This document shows positions 43,215-52,660 of a stretch of DNA of 64,000 bases, piece after piece. The DNA is from Collybiopsis luxurians FD-317 M1 (Eukaryota > Basidiomycota > Agaricomycetes > Agaricales > Omphalotaceae): assembly GCA_000827265.1 (NCBI GenBank), contig KN834819.1, positions 62,001 to 126,000 of the forward strand, read 5' to 3'. Each line of letters begins with the position of its first letter. The first letter of the stretch is position 1. Made by a program: the position numbers and the translations under genes. The notes beneath the pieces are model-generated. The model saw nothing but the letters and a program-made list of their open reading frames with translations, had not been told where the DNA came from and searched no databases.

Positions 43215-43689
43215 CTGAGGTCCCGTCCCGGGCCCTCTCTTGTCCCATTAGCGTACCTTGTTTTTACCGGTTACCGGGTACCGTTAAGTACGTTTATCGT
43301 TTCCGAGATAGCCCGCCCCTGGGCCCCGTTAATAGTTAGCCGAATTTTAACCGGTTACCATTTTTGACACTTCATTCGAGTTATTTGGCTTTTATCTCAA
43401 ATAAAGGTGCATTTCTTAGCTTAAGATGGACAAAGGTCTTCTGCAAACCACTTCATGGATATCATAATAGTCATTCCCTAAGTAGTTTTCTAATAACATT
43501 TAAGTGATTTGTGCCCTTTGAATAGTGCACTGGTAAACTGTATTGCGCGCATTCAAACAGAAATTTATCTACGCATGTAATCGCTAGTGTATAGTTACTA
43601 ATCTAGTTGCGCTAGAAGATAATCATGTGCGTGCTAACAGGAAATTTGTGCGCTTGTGCAGGGTTTATTTTTTCACCATTCGGGGGAGG
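43215..43689 (-). repeat. Right terminal inverted repeat of the element
   Basis: Reverse complement of the left repeat; ends TTCACCATTCGGGGGAGG at 43,689. It lacks the hairpin found in the left copy. Inner border is around 43,215, where similarity to the left copy fades. Confidence 0.85.
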
Positions 43690-43813
43690 ATACTGATCCG
43701 ATGAGTGACATCGCGCATTGAAAAACACAGATACAAGAATCCGTCCGGCAAGTAAGCTTCTTATATCATATCCCATCCGCATAATGAGATCCAGATCGTC
43801 TCCATTTATTCAT
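43690..43813 (-). pseudogene. Array copy 4, exon 1 and start of intron 1
   Basis: On the minus strand this reads, with one frame shift next to the ATG, DDLDLIMRMGYDIRSLLAGR then ILVSVFFNAR, which aligns to DDLALILQLGYAGRTMIVGR and IIVSMVFG of copy 5. The following intron bases (GCGCGATGTCACTCATCGGATCAG-like) also align to intron 1 of copies 5-7. It is the missing 5' end of the gene fragment at 17,883-19,110. The TATA block upstream (about 43,912) has changed from TATAAAAG to TATGAAAG. Confidence 0.75.
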
Positions 43814-44264
43814 AATAAGAGTCAAAGGGGAAGGGGATAAATGAACGTGTGGACGCAAATCCCTCGTTGCCCTAGCCAATCTGGTTGATGGAATGTTTCA
43901 TATCGATATCGAGTCTTTCATACGCAATCAAGTGCCGTGTTACATCCACAGTCAATATTTACCACAGTCGAAAGATGAGCCCTGCTACCGTCAACGATAG
44001 ACTGCCCGGCCACCTAAGGGTATTTGGCCAATTGCAGTGACACTAGCTAGCTTGAAGCTGGGTCTTCAACGTGGCCACAGTGCTTAGTCCCCGGGCTTCT
44101 ATGATTATCTTATTCGCTTCCATTCTACAAAACTGCTATATAGTACTAGTACACTGTCGCGGTTGTTGCGGTGCGGTGCGGCCATTTGTGTTTATCGAGC
44201 CATTCCACTTAGAAAGTTTGGCACAAAGGTGCGATCGAGTATATCAGGACTCTAATTCCTGAGG

Positions 44265-44450
44265 AATCGCAGCCTAGGCTTTCGCTGCAACCTGCCTCTA
44301 TCGTCCGAGGCCTGTAATGTCGAGTAAAGAATTCAGTGCACTGAACATCGAGGAAAGGATATGGTGAAACGACGTCTACGTTCCTGCTTCTTCTGCCATT
44401 CCTTCGCTCAAGGATTTCCGGCTGTAACTTTGCGCTTTATGATGATGTGA
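44265..44450 (-). pseudogene. Decayed copy of the caleosin 3' end (relic 2)
   Basis: CAGCCTAGGCT..TCGCTGCAACCTGCCTCTA, then GAATTCAGTGCACTGAACAT and CTGCTTCTTCTGCCATTCCT match the last two exons and last intron of the caleosin gene, with several frame changes. Confidence 0.6.
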
Positions 44451-44469
44451 AGTACGAACAGCAATAGCA

Positions 44470-45774
44470 TTAAGATCTTCCAATTAGATTCGTTACTATA
44501 AAGACTACAGTCGGATAAAATGGCTAATATATGCGCGTAAGTTTGCAATCATGAGCCTCCGGGCAGGATATAACTCACTAGAATAATAATTCCAAACGGT
44601 TGAATGAATGCAGTAAACAATTCTAACAAGCCAGTTGTAGAGTTGTTACTGGATATACTGGCCACCATGGAAACTGCAAAGAATGTCCCCTAGAATCATG
44701 AAAAGAATTTTCATTCATCGGATAGCTACTCAGAGACTCACTTGCAGAATGCAAAAAACAACTCCAGATTCTGCCACCACCCAGAGGATTTTTTCGACTC
44801 GAGATATGCCACCAGAATTACGCTTATATTTTTTTCCAAAGACATTAATTGACCTTGAATGTATCCTATTGGACGGGACATTATCTGGAAAGCATTTAAT
44901 GAAAATACTCACACTAACCATGCTTTGTATACAATTGCTACCGTCGCAAGGACGTTCAAACCAAGAGAAGTCAAGAGGTAGAAATTCAATTCGAATGCTC
45001 TTCCCAAACTTTCACTCGGCCCTGCAAAATTCCAAATGGTGACTGACAGGATACTGAACACTTTTCAAGCTAAATTAGATGGTTACAGCAGGGAGGAGTA
45101 TAACGACGCTGACCTGTATTGGATATCCCCAAGGCTATCCAGATTAATTGTGCCAACTTATTGCCTTGCCATATTGCCCAAGCTCTCCAAATCACCAACG
45201 TATCGCCAATCAATAGCTGATCAAGGTTCAGCATTAGAATATGCATTATCGAAACTCCAGAAAAATCAGAAAAAAAAGTAGCGATTCGACTGACATTGAT
45301 CGTGCTTGACCATTCGAGAATATGATAAAAATGACCCAAAGGTTTCGACTCATTGAGGGTGGCCTTTCTGTCTTCAAGGGAACGACTTGTATCTGAGTTT
45401 ATAAATACACCATGAATGTCCATGAAGCCTACGGCGCAAGCGCTAAGGAAGGCACAAATGCAGTTTATAAGAAGACAAATTTGTAGAAAAAGAGCAATCT
45501 GTTGAGGACGAGTGCGTAGGCCTGTCCGGCTGCAACGTTTGTGAGCGAATCGACCAAATGACAGGCGCAATCTTGACTCTTACACCAAAAACCGAATGGC
45601 AATTCCTGAAGCCATTATATAAATACCTACAAATTTCTTCTAAGCATCTACGTACTTGAGTTCATCTGATCAGGATCGCGCACCGAAAACCATAGAAACA
45701 ATAATTCGTCCTACAATCATTGTCCTTCCTGCATACCCCAACTGTAAAATGAGAGCCAGATCGTCTTCATTCAT
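44470..45774 (-). CDS. Multi-pass membrane protein, tandem array copy 5 (reference copy)
   Basis: Eight exons were placed in phase: 45,774-45,684, 45,626-45,584, 45,529-45,295, 45,216-45,114, 45,060-44,913, 44,865-44,742, 44,689-44,579 and 44,523-44,470, giving 302 aa. Order of landmarks: MNEDDLALILQLGYAGRTMI (helix 1 starts), GIYIMASGIAIRFLVRTGLR, PQQIALFLQICLLINCICAF (helix), a loop with SDTSRSLEDRKATLNES, LLIGDTLVIWRAWAIWQGNK, FYLLTSLGLNVLATVAIVYK, HSRSINVFGKKYKRNSGG, KILWVVAESGVVFCILQ, LFTAFIQPFGIIIL and PFYPTVVFIVTNLIGRS. Six or seven helices are likely. The family resembles unnamed mushroom-specific multi-helix proteins with a WRAWxxW motif; no ligand or pathway is known. Stops that appear between exons 3 and 4 lie in an intron. 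Confidence 0.8.
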
Positions 45775-45890
45775 CAGTAGAAAAAGTTTCTGGAGGAAAG
45801 GGGGGGATATGAAGGTGTTGATGCCCGTCGCTAGTCGCCCTAGCTCACCTGGTTGAGGAACAGTTTGATTGATGATATCAATATTGAGTC

Positions 45891-45897
45891 TTTTATA
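45891..45897 (-). promoter_or_regulatory. TATA box of array copy 5
   Basis: Minus strand GCGTATAAAAGACTCAATAT, 117 bases before the start at 45,774, preserved in copies 1, 3, 6 and 7. Confidence 0.5.
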
Positions 45898-46177
45898 CGC
45901 AATCGGGAAATACAGTCAATATATATTAACGACAGACTTGGACATCTGTCAAAGGACGGGCGCTGGCAGCAACAGACAGCCCACAAGCTTCATTTCATAA
46001 TCTTATTTGCTTCCAATTTACACCACTATTATATAGTACATTATTGCGCTGCGATCATTTATCTTTGTCCTATCTAAATGCTGCGAAGAAAAGAAAAGTT
46101 CGAAACGAGGTGCGATTAAGCTTAGTGACGCGGAAGAATGTCGGCATTGAATATATCGGGACTCGGATGCCCGCGGA

Positions 46178-46360
46178 ATCACAACCTAAGCTGTCGCTGC
46201 ATCCTACCTCTATCGCCCAAGGCCTGTAACGTCCAGAAAAGAGTTCCGCGCAGTGAACATCGAGGAAATAATCTGGCGAATCGAGGCTTACGTTCGTCCT
46301 TCTTCTTCCAATCCTTCGCTGGATTCTCAACTTTAGCTTCGCACTTCATGATGATGTGAA
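46178..46360 (-). pseudogene. Decayed copy of the caleosin 3' end (relic 3)
   Basis: Contains CACAACCTAAGCTGTCGCTG, GGCCTGTAACGTCCAGAAAA, CTTCTTCTTCCAATCCTTCG and TTCATGATGATGTGAAG in the same order as the caleosin tail. Confidence 0.6.
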
Positions 46361-46378
46361 GTACGAATAGCAATGGCA

Positions 46379-47688
46379 TTAAGACCTTCCAACTAGATTG
46401 GCTACTATAAAGACTACGGTCGGATAAAATGGCTAATATATGCGTAAGTTTGCAATCATGAGCCTCCGGGCGGGATATAACTCACTAGAATAATAATTCC
46501 AAACGGTTGAATGAATGCATTAAACGATTCTAACAGGTCAGTGGTAGAGTTGTTACTGGATATACTGGCTGCCATGGAAACTGCAAAGAATGTCGCCTAA
46601 AATCACGAAAAGAATTTTCATTCATCGGATAGCTACTTAGAGACTCACTTGCAGAATGCAAAAAACAACTCCAGATTCTGTCACCGCCCAGAGGATTTTT
46701 TCGACTCGAGATACGCCACCAGAATTACGCTTATATTCTTTTCCAAAGACATTGATTGATCTTGAATGTACCCTATTGAACGGGACATTATTTGGAAAGC
46801 ACTTAATGAAAATACTCACACTAACCATGCTTTGTATGCAATTGCTACCGTAGCAATGACATTCAAGACGAGAGAAGTCAACAGGTAGAAATTCTGTTCG
46901 AATGCTCTTCCCAAACTTTCAATCGGCCCTGAAAAATTCCAAATGGTGACGGACAAGATGTTGAACACTTTTAAGGTAAGTCAGATCATAGATGGTTCAG
47001 CGGAGAGGAGTATAACAGCACAGACCTGTATTGGATATTCCTAAGACGGTCCAGATTGATTGTACCAATTTATTGCCTCTCCATATCGCCCAAGCTCTCC
47101 AGATCACCAACGTATCTCCGATCAATAGCTGGTTACAGTTCAGCATTAGTATATGCATTGTCGGAACTCCAGCAAATCAGAAATAAAAGTAGCGATTCGA
47201 CTAACATTTATTGTGTTTGACCATTCGATACTATGGTAAAAGTAATTCAAAGGTTTCGACTCATTGAGAGTGTCCATTCTGTCTTCAAGGGAACGACTGG
47301 CATCTGGATTCATAGTTACTACATGAATGTCCATGAAGCCGACGGCGCAAGCGCTAAGGAAGGAACAAATGCAGTTTATAAGGAGACAAATTTGTAGGAA
47401 AAGAGCGATCTGTTGAGCACGAGTGCGTAAGCCGGTCCGGCTGCAAAGTTTGAGCAAGTCGATTAAGTTGCAGGCGCGATTTTGATTCTTACACCAAAAA
47501 CCGAATGGCAACTCCTGAAGCCATTATATAAACCCCTACGAAATTTTCTCTAAGCATCTACGTACTTGAGCTTACTTGGCTGATGAAGATCGCGCACCGA
47601 AAAACATAGAAACAATAATTCGTCCTGCGATTATTGTTGTTCCTCCATAACCCAACTGTAAAAGGATAGCCAGATCGTCTTCATTCAT
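46379..47688 (-). CDS. Multi-pass membrane protein, tandem array copy 6
   Basis: Same eight-exon layout as copy 5 and very similar in sequence. Start MNEDDLAILLQLGYGGTTII, then RTGLRTRAQQIALFLQICLL, a loop NPDASRSLEDRMDTLNESKP, LLIGDTLVIWRAWAI, FEQNFYLLTSLVLNVIATVA, KILWAVTESGVVFCILQ and PFYPTVVFIVANLVGRS. A one-base deletion relative to copy 5 falls within intron 3 and does not affect the protein. The frame looks intact. Confidence 0.78.
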
Positions 47689-47797
47689 CGGTAGTAAAAT
47701 TTTCTAGAGGAAAGGGAGAGAAATGAAGGTGTTGACGCCAATCGCTAGTCGCCCTAGTTCACCCGGCTGATGAATAGTTCGATATCAATATCGAGTC

Positions 47798-47804
47798 TTT
47801 TATA
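47798..47804 (-). promoter_or_regulatory. TATA box of array copy 6
   Basis: Minus strand GCGTATAAAAGACTCGATAT, 110 bases before the start at 47,688. Confidence 0.5.
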
Positions 47805-48021
47805 CGCAATCAGGAACCGAGTTGTAAGCACAGTCGATATTTACGACACACTTGGACATATGCATCTGTCGAAGGACGGGCGCTGTTTCCAATCTACAAC
47901 ACTGCTATATGGTACATTATTACAGTACGCTGCGGCCATTAAAGTTCGGCACGAGATGCCATCAAGCTTAGTGACGCGGAAGAACGTCGGCATCGAATAT
48001 GTCGGGCTCCGATGCTCGGGG

Positions 48022-48180
48022 AATCACAGCCTAGGCTGTCGCTGCAACCTGCCTCCCTCGCCCGAGACCTGTAATGTCCAGGGGAGAAGATGTGGTGAAT
48101 TGATGCTTATGTTCATGCTTCTTCTTCCAATCCTTCGCCCAAGGATTCCCGGCTTTAGCTTCGCGCTTGATGATGTGGTA
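48022..48180 (-). pseudogene. Decayed copy of the caleosin 3' end (relic 4)
   Basis: The best preserved relic. On the minus strand it reads MKREAKAGN-like MIKREAKAGNPWAKDWKKKH, matching MKREAKAGNRWAQDLKKKHE of the caleosin, followed by the last intron and the CAGCCTAGGCTGTCGCTGCA segment of the last exon. Confidence 0.65.
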
Positions 48181-48200
48181 AAATGCGGACAGTGATGGCA

Positions 48201-49527
48201 TTAAAATCTTCCAACCAGATTTGCTACTATGAAGACTACAGTCGGATAATATGGCTAATATATGCGCGTAAATAGGTTATCATAAGTCGACGGAGACCAG
48301 GTCCTCCGGGAGGAATATAACTCACTAGAATAATAATCCCAAACGGTTGGATGATGGCATGAAATACCTCCAACAAGCTAGTAGTAGAGCTATCGCTGCT
48401 GGATATACTGGACGCTATGGAAATTGCAAAGAATGCTCCCTGAAGACATGAAAAAAATTTTCGTTCACTTTGACAAGATCGGATAATTACTCAAAGACTC
48501 ACTTGAATAATGCAAAAAACAACTCCAGATTCTGTTACCACCCAGAGGATCTTTCCGACTCGAGGTCTGCCACCAGAACTACGCTGGTATTCTTTCCCAA
48601 AGACACTGGTTGCTCTTGAATGTATCCTATAAGACGGGACATTAGGTAGAAGCACTTAGTGAGACTACTCACACTTACCACGCTTTGTATGCAATTGCTA
48701 CCGTAGCAAGGGCGTTTACGATGAAAGAAATTAGCAGGTACAAATTCTGTTCGATGTAGGTTGCCCCTGGCCCATTAAAATTCCAGATGGTGACGGACAA
48801 GATGTTGAACACTTTCGAGATAAGTTAGATGGTTACAGCTGAGAGCAGTCTAATAGTGCTGACCTGTATTAGATAGCCCTAAGGCTATCCAGATTAATTG
48901 TGCCAACTTATTACCTCGCCATATCGCCCAAGCTCTCCAAATCACCAACGTATCTGCAATCAATAGCTGATGAAGGTTCAGTATTAGAATATACATTATC
49001 GAAACTCCAGAAAAATCAGCGAAAAAGTAAGCGATTCAACTGACATTGATAGTGCTTGTCCACGCGATAATAAGGTTAAAATGATTCACAGATCTCAACC
49101 CATCGAGGGTGATCTCTCTGTCTCCAAGAGAACGACTAGCGTCCGAATGTATGAGTAGCACACGAATGTCCGTAAAGCTTATGGCACAACCGCTAAGGAA
49201 GCAACAAATGGAGTTCAAAAGGAGAGAAAGTTGTAGGAAAAGAGCGATCTGTTGAGGACGAGTGCGTAAGCCTGTCCGGCTGCAAAGTTTGAGCAAGTCG
49301 ATCAAGTGGCAGGCACGATTTTGATTCTTACGCCAAAATCCAAATGGCAATTCCTGAAACCATTATATAAATCCCTACGAAATTTTCTCTTAGCACCTAC
49401 GTACTTGAGCTTACTTAACTAATGAAGATCGCGCACCGAAAAACATAGAAACAATAATTCGTCCTGCAACTATTGTTATTCCTGCATATCCGAACTGTAA
49501 AAGGATAGCCAGATCGTCTTCATTCAT
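48201..49527 (-). CDS. Multi-pass membrane protein, tandem array copy 7
   Basis: Nearest to the caleosin gene. Same exon layout as copy 5: MNEDDLAILLQFGYAGITIV, RTGLRTRPQQIALFLQLSLL, a loop HSDASRSLGDREITLDGLRS, LLIGDTLVLW-type helix, EQNLYLLISFIVNALATVA, KILWVVTESGVVFCIIQ and a last exon like PFYPTVVFIVANLVGR. Exon 5 ends two bases earlier than in copies 5 and 6 (donor GTAAGT), which avoids a TAA. A TGA close to NVS lies in intron 3. The frame looks intact. Confidence 0.75.
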
Positions 49528-49636
49528 CGGTAGTGAAAGGTTCTAGAGGAATGGGAGAGAAATGAAGGTGTTGACGCAAATCGCTAGTTGCCCTAGTTCG
49601 CCTGGCTGATGAACAGCTCGATATCAATGTCGAGTC

Positions 49637-49643
49637 TTTTATA
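49637..49643 (-). promoter_or_regulatory. TATA box of array copy 7
   Basis: Minus strand GCGTATAAAAGACTCGACAT, 110 bases before the start at 49,527. Confidence 0.5.
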
Positions 49644-49935
49644 CGCAATCAAGAGCCGAGTTGTGAGCACAATCAGTATTTACAACACACTTGGACATAT
49701 GCATCTGTCGCAGCACGGGCGCAGTAACTGACAGGTTCAATAATCATCTTATTCGCTTCCAATCTACAACACTGCTATATGGTACATTATTGCGGTCCGC
49801 GGTCATTTATCTTTGTCGAGTCAATCTATCTAAATGCTGCGAAGAAAAGTTCGGCACGAGGGGCCATCAAGCTTAGCCACGCGGAAGAACGTCGGCATCG
49901 AATATGTCGGACTCCGATGCCCGGGGAATCACAGC

Positions 49936-51390
49936 CTAGGCTGTCGCTGCAACCTGCCTTCCTTGCCCGAGACCTGTAACGTCCAGGGGAGAATTCAGCG
50001 CAATGAACATCGGGGAGAAGATATAGTGAATTAACACTTACGTTCATGCTTCTTCTTCAAATCCTGCGCCCAACGATTCCCGGCTTTGGCTTCGCGCTTC
50101 ATGGTGGTGTAGAAGATCGTACCCTGCGGCAAGAACGTAGACAACCATCAGTACTGTATCATCCCGAGATCTCCAACGTAGAACGAAGAAACTGGAAGTA
50201 AAGCAAGACATACATCATAAATACCCTTGACATCGTCCTTCTTGATGTTACCTCCGCTACAAGCCATCTTAAGCGCTACGGTCAAGTCATTTTCGGCTTT
50301 CCTAAGCTTCAGAGCTACGGCTTCAGTCAAAGACTTGGAGTGAGCAGATTCCTCTTCCTGCCCCTTCTTCGCTCGGTCCTCTCCCTTCTGATCATCTTCA
50401 ACCTGCTTTCCTTCGCGATTCCCGTTGGTCTGAGCAAGTATAAATTCCTTCAACTTCTGCATCGCAAGTCTCGCGTTAAAGTGGAAGGTTGGATAGCCAA
50501 ACAAGAGCCAAGTAGCGACCCATTCAAAAATAGCGGCGAAGGTTCCGTAAAAGTCAAACTGGAAACAGAGAAAAATTAGCCAATACGAAACAGATCAGCT
50601 ATGAATATCAATTGAAACTTACGGCCAACCTTCGCTCAGAAACGGATCGATACAACTGCGCTGGGGTAATCTCGTCATGAGGAACATCGGTGTGGGAGCT
50701 GCGGGTGATGAGCGTCAGGGTCAGCATTTAGGAGCAAAGAGAGACTGAATGCTTACTTCCAAAAATTGTCGAACTGTTCTTCGTCAAATTTACCATCTCT
50801 CTTGAAGCTCCCGGTATCACTTCCATGCTTCGCCTTGTGCAATCCATCCACGTAAATCCTGAAGAACGGGTCAGGAAATTTGATTTGAATAAGTTTGGTG
50901 GGCGGCGGGGGAGGCAGGGACGCGTAGGACATGGTGCATATGACCATGGTCGCGAAGATTGAGAGTGGGAATGAGTACCCGAGTGCAAGGAAGCCACGGA
51001 GGGTGTCAGTCCTTTAGGCGTATTGAGCATGACAATGTTGAATCCGAAGGAAAACCAGACTTACGGCCAAACAACCCCATCTCCATCTGCATCAAAGAAC
51101 TCGCCATGGCCAATCATCGCTTGCTCTTTATCTTTATCCTCGTTCTCTTCGCTGTCGTTGCTTTTACTCGCATAGCCATGGTTCTTGTGGCCTTTAGCTC
51201 CAGTCTTCTTCTTTCTAGGCTTCGTTTCACCCGGATCGACGGTAGCTCCTCGAGCCGCAGCAGCAGCATAAGAGTCGTCGCTGGGATTCGCTTGATAGCC
51301 ACCACCGGCAGGATGGTCGTTCGAGTCGTTGGCGTATTTCGACTCATCGGTGTCGTTCGACTGCCATGCATTGGATTGAGAGTCGCTCAT
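49936..51390 (-). CDS. Caleosin-family protein (peroxygenase-like) with charged insertion
   Basis: Six exons fit: 51,390-51,065, 51,011-50,757, 50,698-50,623, 50,558-50,214, 50,123-50,042 and 49,973-49,936, 373 aa. The N-terminal 90 residues are hydrophilic. Then comes the EF-hand loop FFDADGDGVVWP with a preceding His (HGEFF, candidate haem ligand) and TDTLRGFLALGYSFPLSIFA leading into the membrane/proline-knot segment (SYASLPPPPPTKL). The family block FPDPFFRIYVDGLHKAKHGS is excellent, followed by FEWVATWLLFGYPTF and GIYDGTIFYTTMKREAKAG. Caleosins are calcium-binding haem proteins of lipid droplets and membranes that oxidise unsaturated fatty acids with hydroperoxides. A Lys/Glu-rich insertion of about 70 residues (VEDDQKGEDRAKKGQEEES) before the C-terminal block is unusual. 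The last exon could also be read through to a stop at 50,031. Its 3' end is repeated four times in the neighbouring array. Confidence 0.85.
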
Positions 51391-52660
51391 TGTACAAGCT
51401 GTCTATGAAGGCGGTAGGCGATGGTGATGGTGGTTGGAGTTTAAGACAAGTCTAAGACAAGTTTAAGATGGGTTTTGGCTGTGATCCAACGCGTGACGTC
51501 GAAGGCGCGTCACTGCAGCGCCAGTGATGCCGCACAGCGGCTCCCGATTTTTTCTAAGTTCAAACGTCCTCGTCCTCGTCCTCAGTGAGCTCCCCGCTAT
51601 GGCCAGCTCATATGACTAAAGTACCGGCAGCAATTGACTGAAACTGCAGAGTTGTATATACGCTGCCAAAGATCATGTCAAAGCGTACTTTTGCAGACTG
51701 GAAAAGGAAATTATCAAACGCACCTGCCTTTCACAGCAAACAAGTTATCGCAAGCTCACTCAATTACACTGAAATTACTTTAAACAAACAATAAAAGAGC
51801 GTTTATTTAAAGTAATTTCACGGTAGTGCTGCGAACTTACGATGACTTGTTTCCCGTCTCTGTATCAATTTTTCAAGACACTAAATTCAAGGATTGCTAG
51901 CCGCTAGCCATGACGTCGGAGGCTCGCTGTACAACAGCATGTAAGTTTGTAAAAATCTCCTGTTTGAGTATCCTCAGCGATTCGAGATAGGTTGAATCCG
52001 GAGTTGACCTCCAGCTATCGGCAGGCAAGTTCCTTCGTCGTTCTCCGATCCAAAGCACACAAGCAAGTTGTCCAATTCGATTCTATGCGGTTTTTTTGGA
52101 TTCAGTTACTTGCGGTGGCAGCATATATAGAGTTCCACTCAGTGTCAGGTCCTCCTCTGAGCCCTCCTCTGAGCGTGAGTCCTGCAGTTCAGCCTGAGGG
52201 CATGATGGAGCTGGAAAAGGACTCCTATAATCTGCAAATGCGTACTCGTTTTGACCCGGCCGATCGAGTCTGAGAGCTGTACTTTAGATCTTTTGGAGTA
52301 CTGAGTACGGTGAATTTTTCTCGCCAATTGGATGGGCAATTCTCAGTTTGAAGCTTTAGGAGTTCAAGTTCAAGCAATGAACGTTGAAGTTGCAACACCA
52401 CTCGATGATAACCGGGAACCCCGGAAGCATCCGAGTCTATACTTATATGCATGTGGGTTACCGTCAGGCACATTGCTGACTGTGACATATCTACATTTCG
52501 GCGGCCGAAGGTGGGGGTAACTTGTCCGCATATAGAAAATCTCAGGGGACTATCCTCAAGTCAACGCAATCTTGTCGCGGCCTTTCATCGGCAACGATGG
52601 GCGAGGAGGCTGGTGGCACAAACGCTCGCATCATGAAACCTTTTCTTTCCTCCTACTCCC
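51391..52660. other. Intergenic region with a perfect 15-bp hairpin
   Basis: No supported gene; the frame at 51,992-52,273 has no splice context or domain. TGAAATTACTTTAAA (51,770-51,784) and its exact reverse complement (51,806-51,820) flank a 21-base loop. TGACGTC occurs at about 51,493 and 51,912. Confidence 0.45.

Larger units (their letters stand above)
19111..43689. mobile_element. Giant KDZ-associated DNA transposon with cargo genes
   Basis: The ends start CCTCCCCCGAATGGTGAAAA (left) and its reverse complement (right). About 0.5 kb of inverted terminal repeat follows on each side. Inside each end lies a long array of short tandem repeats with a shared motif. The interior holds a KDZ-type DDE transposase (32,556-34,357, minus, frame-broken), at least eight further genes, two tRNA-like sequences and minisatellites. 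The flanks align to adjacent parts of one gene of the host array, so the outer limits are known to within a few bases. No convincing target-site duplication was seen. Known KDZ elements (Kyakuja-Dileera-Zisupton) of mushrooms carry transposases with cysteine clusters; such a large cargo with subterminal satellites is, as far as I know, not a standard description. A run of 216 N lies in the left array, so true length is unknown. Confidence 0.85.

Noticed and set aside
19111..43689. Starship, Maverick/Polinton, Crypton or LTR element
   Set aside because: No tyrosine recombinase captain, no viral-type polymerase, integrase or capsid genes, no reverse transcriptase or long direct terminal repeats; the only enzyme seen is KDZ-type.
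19100..43700. Target-site duplication of the element
   Set aside because: Flanks TTTGAGG and ATACTGATC share no convincing direct repeat; GAGG at both borders is explained by the TIR end itself.
47146..47511. Frameshift or stop making array copies 6 and 7 pseudogenes
   Set aside because: The difference lies in intron 3 (donor after STIN, acceptor before LLIGDTL), as shown by all copies including copy 1.
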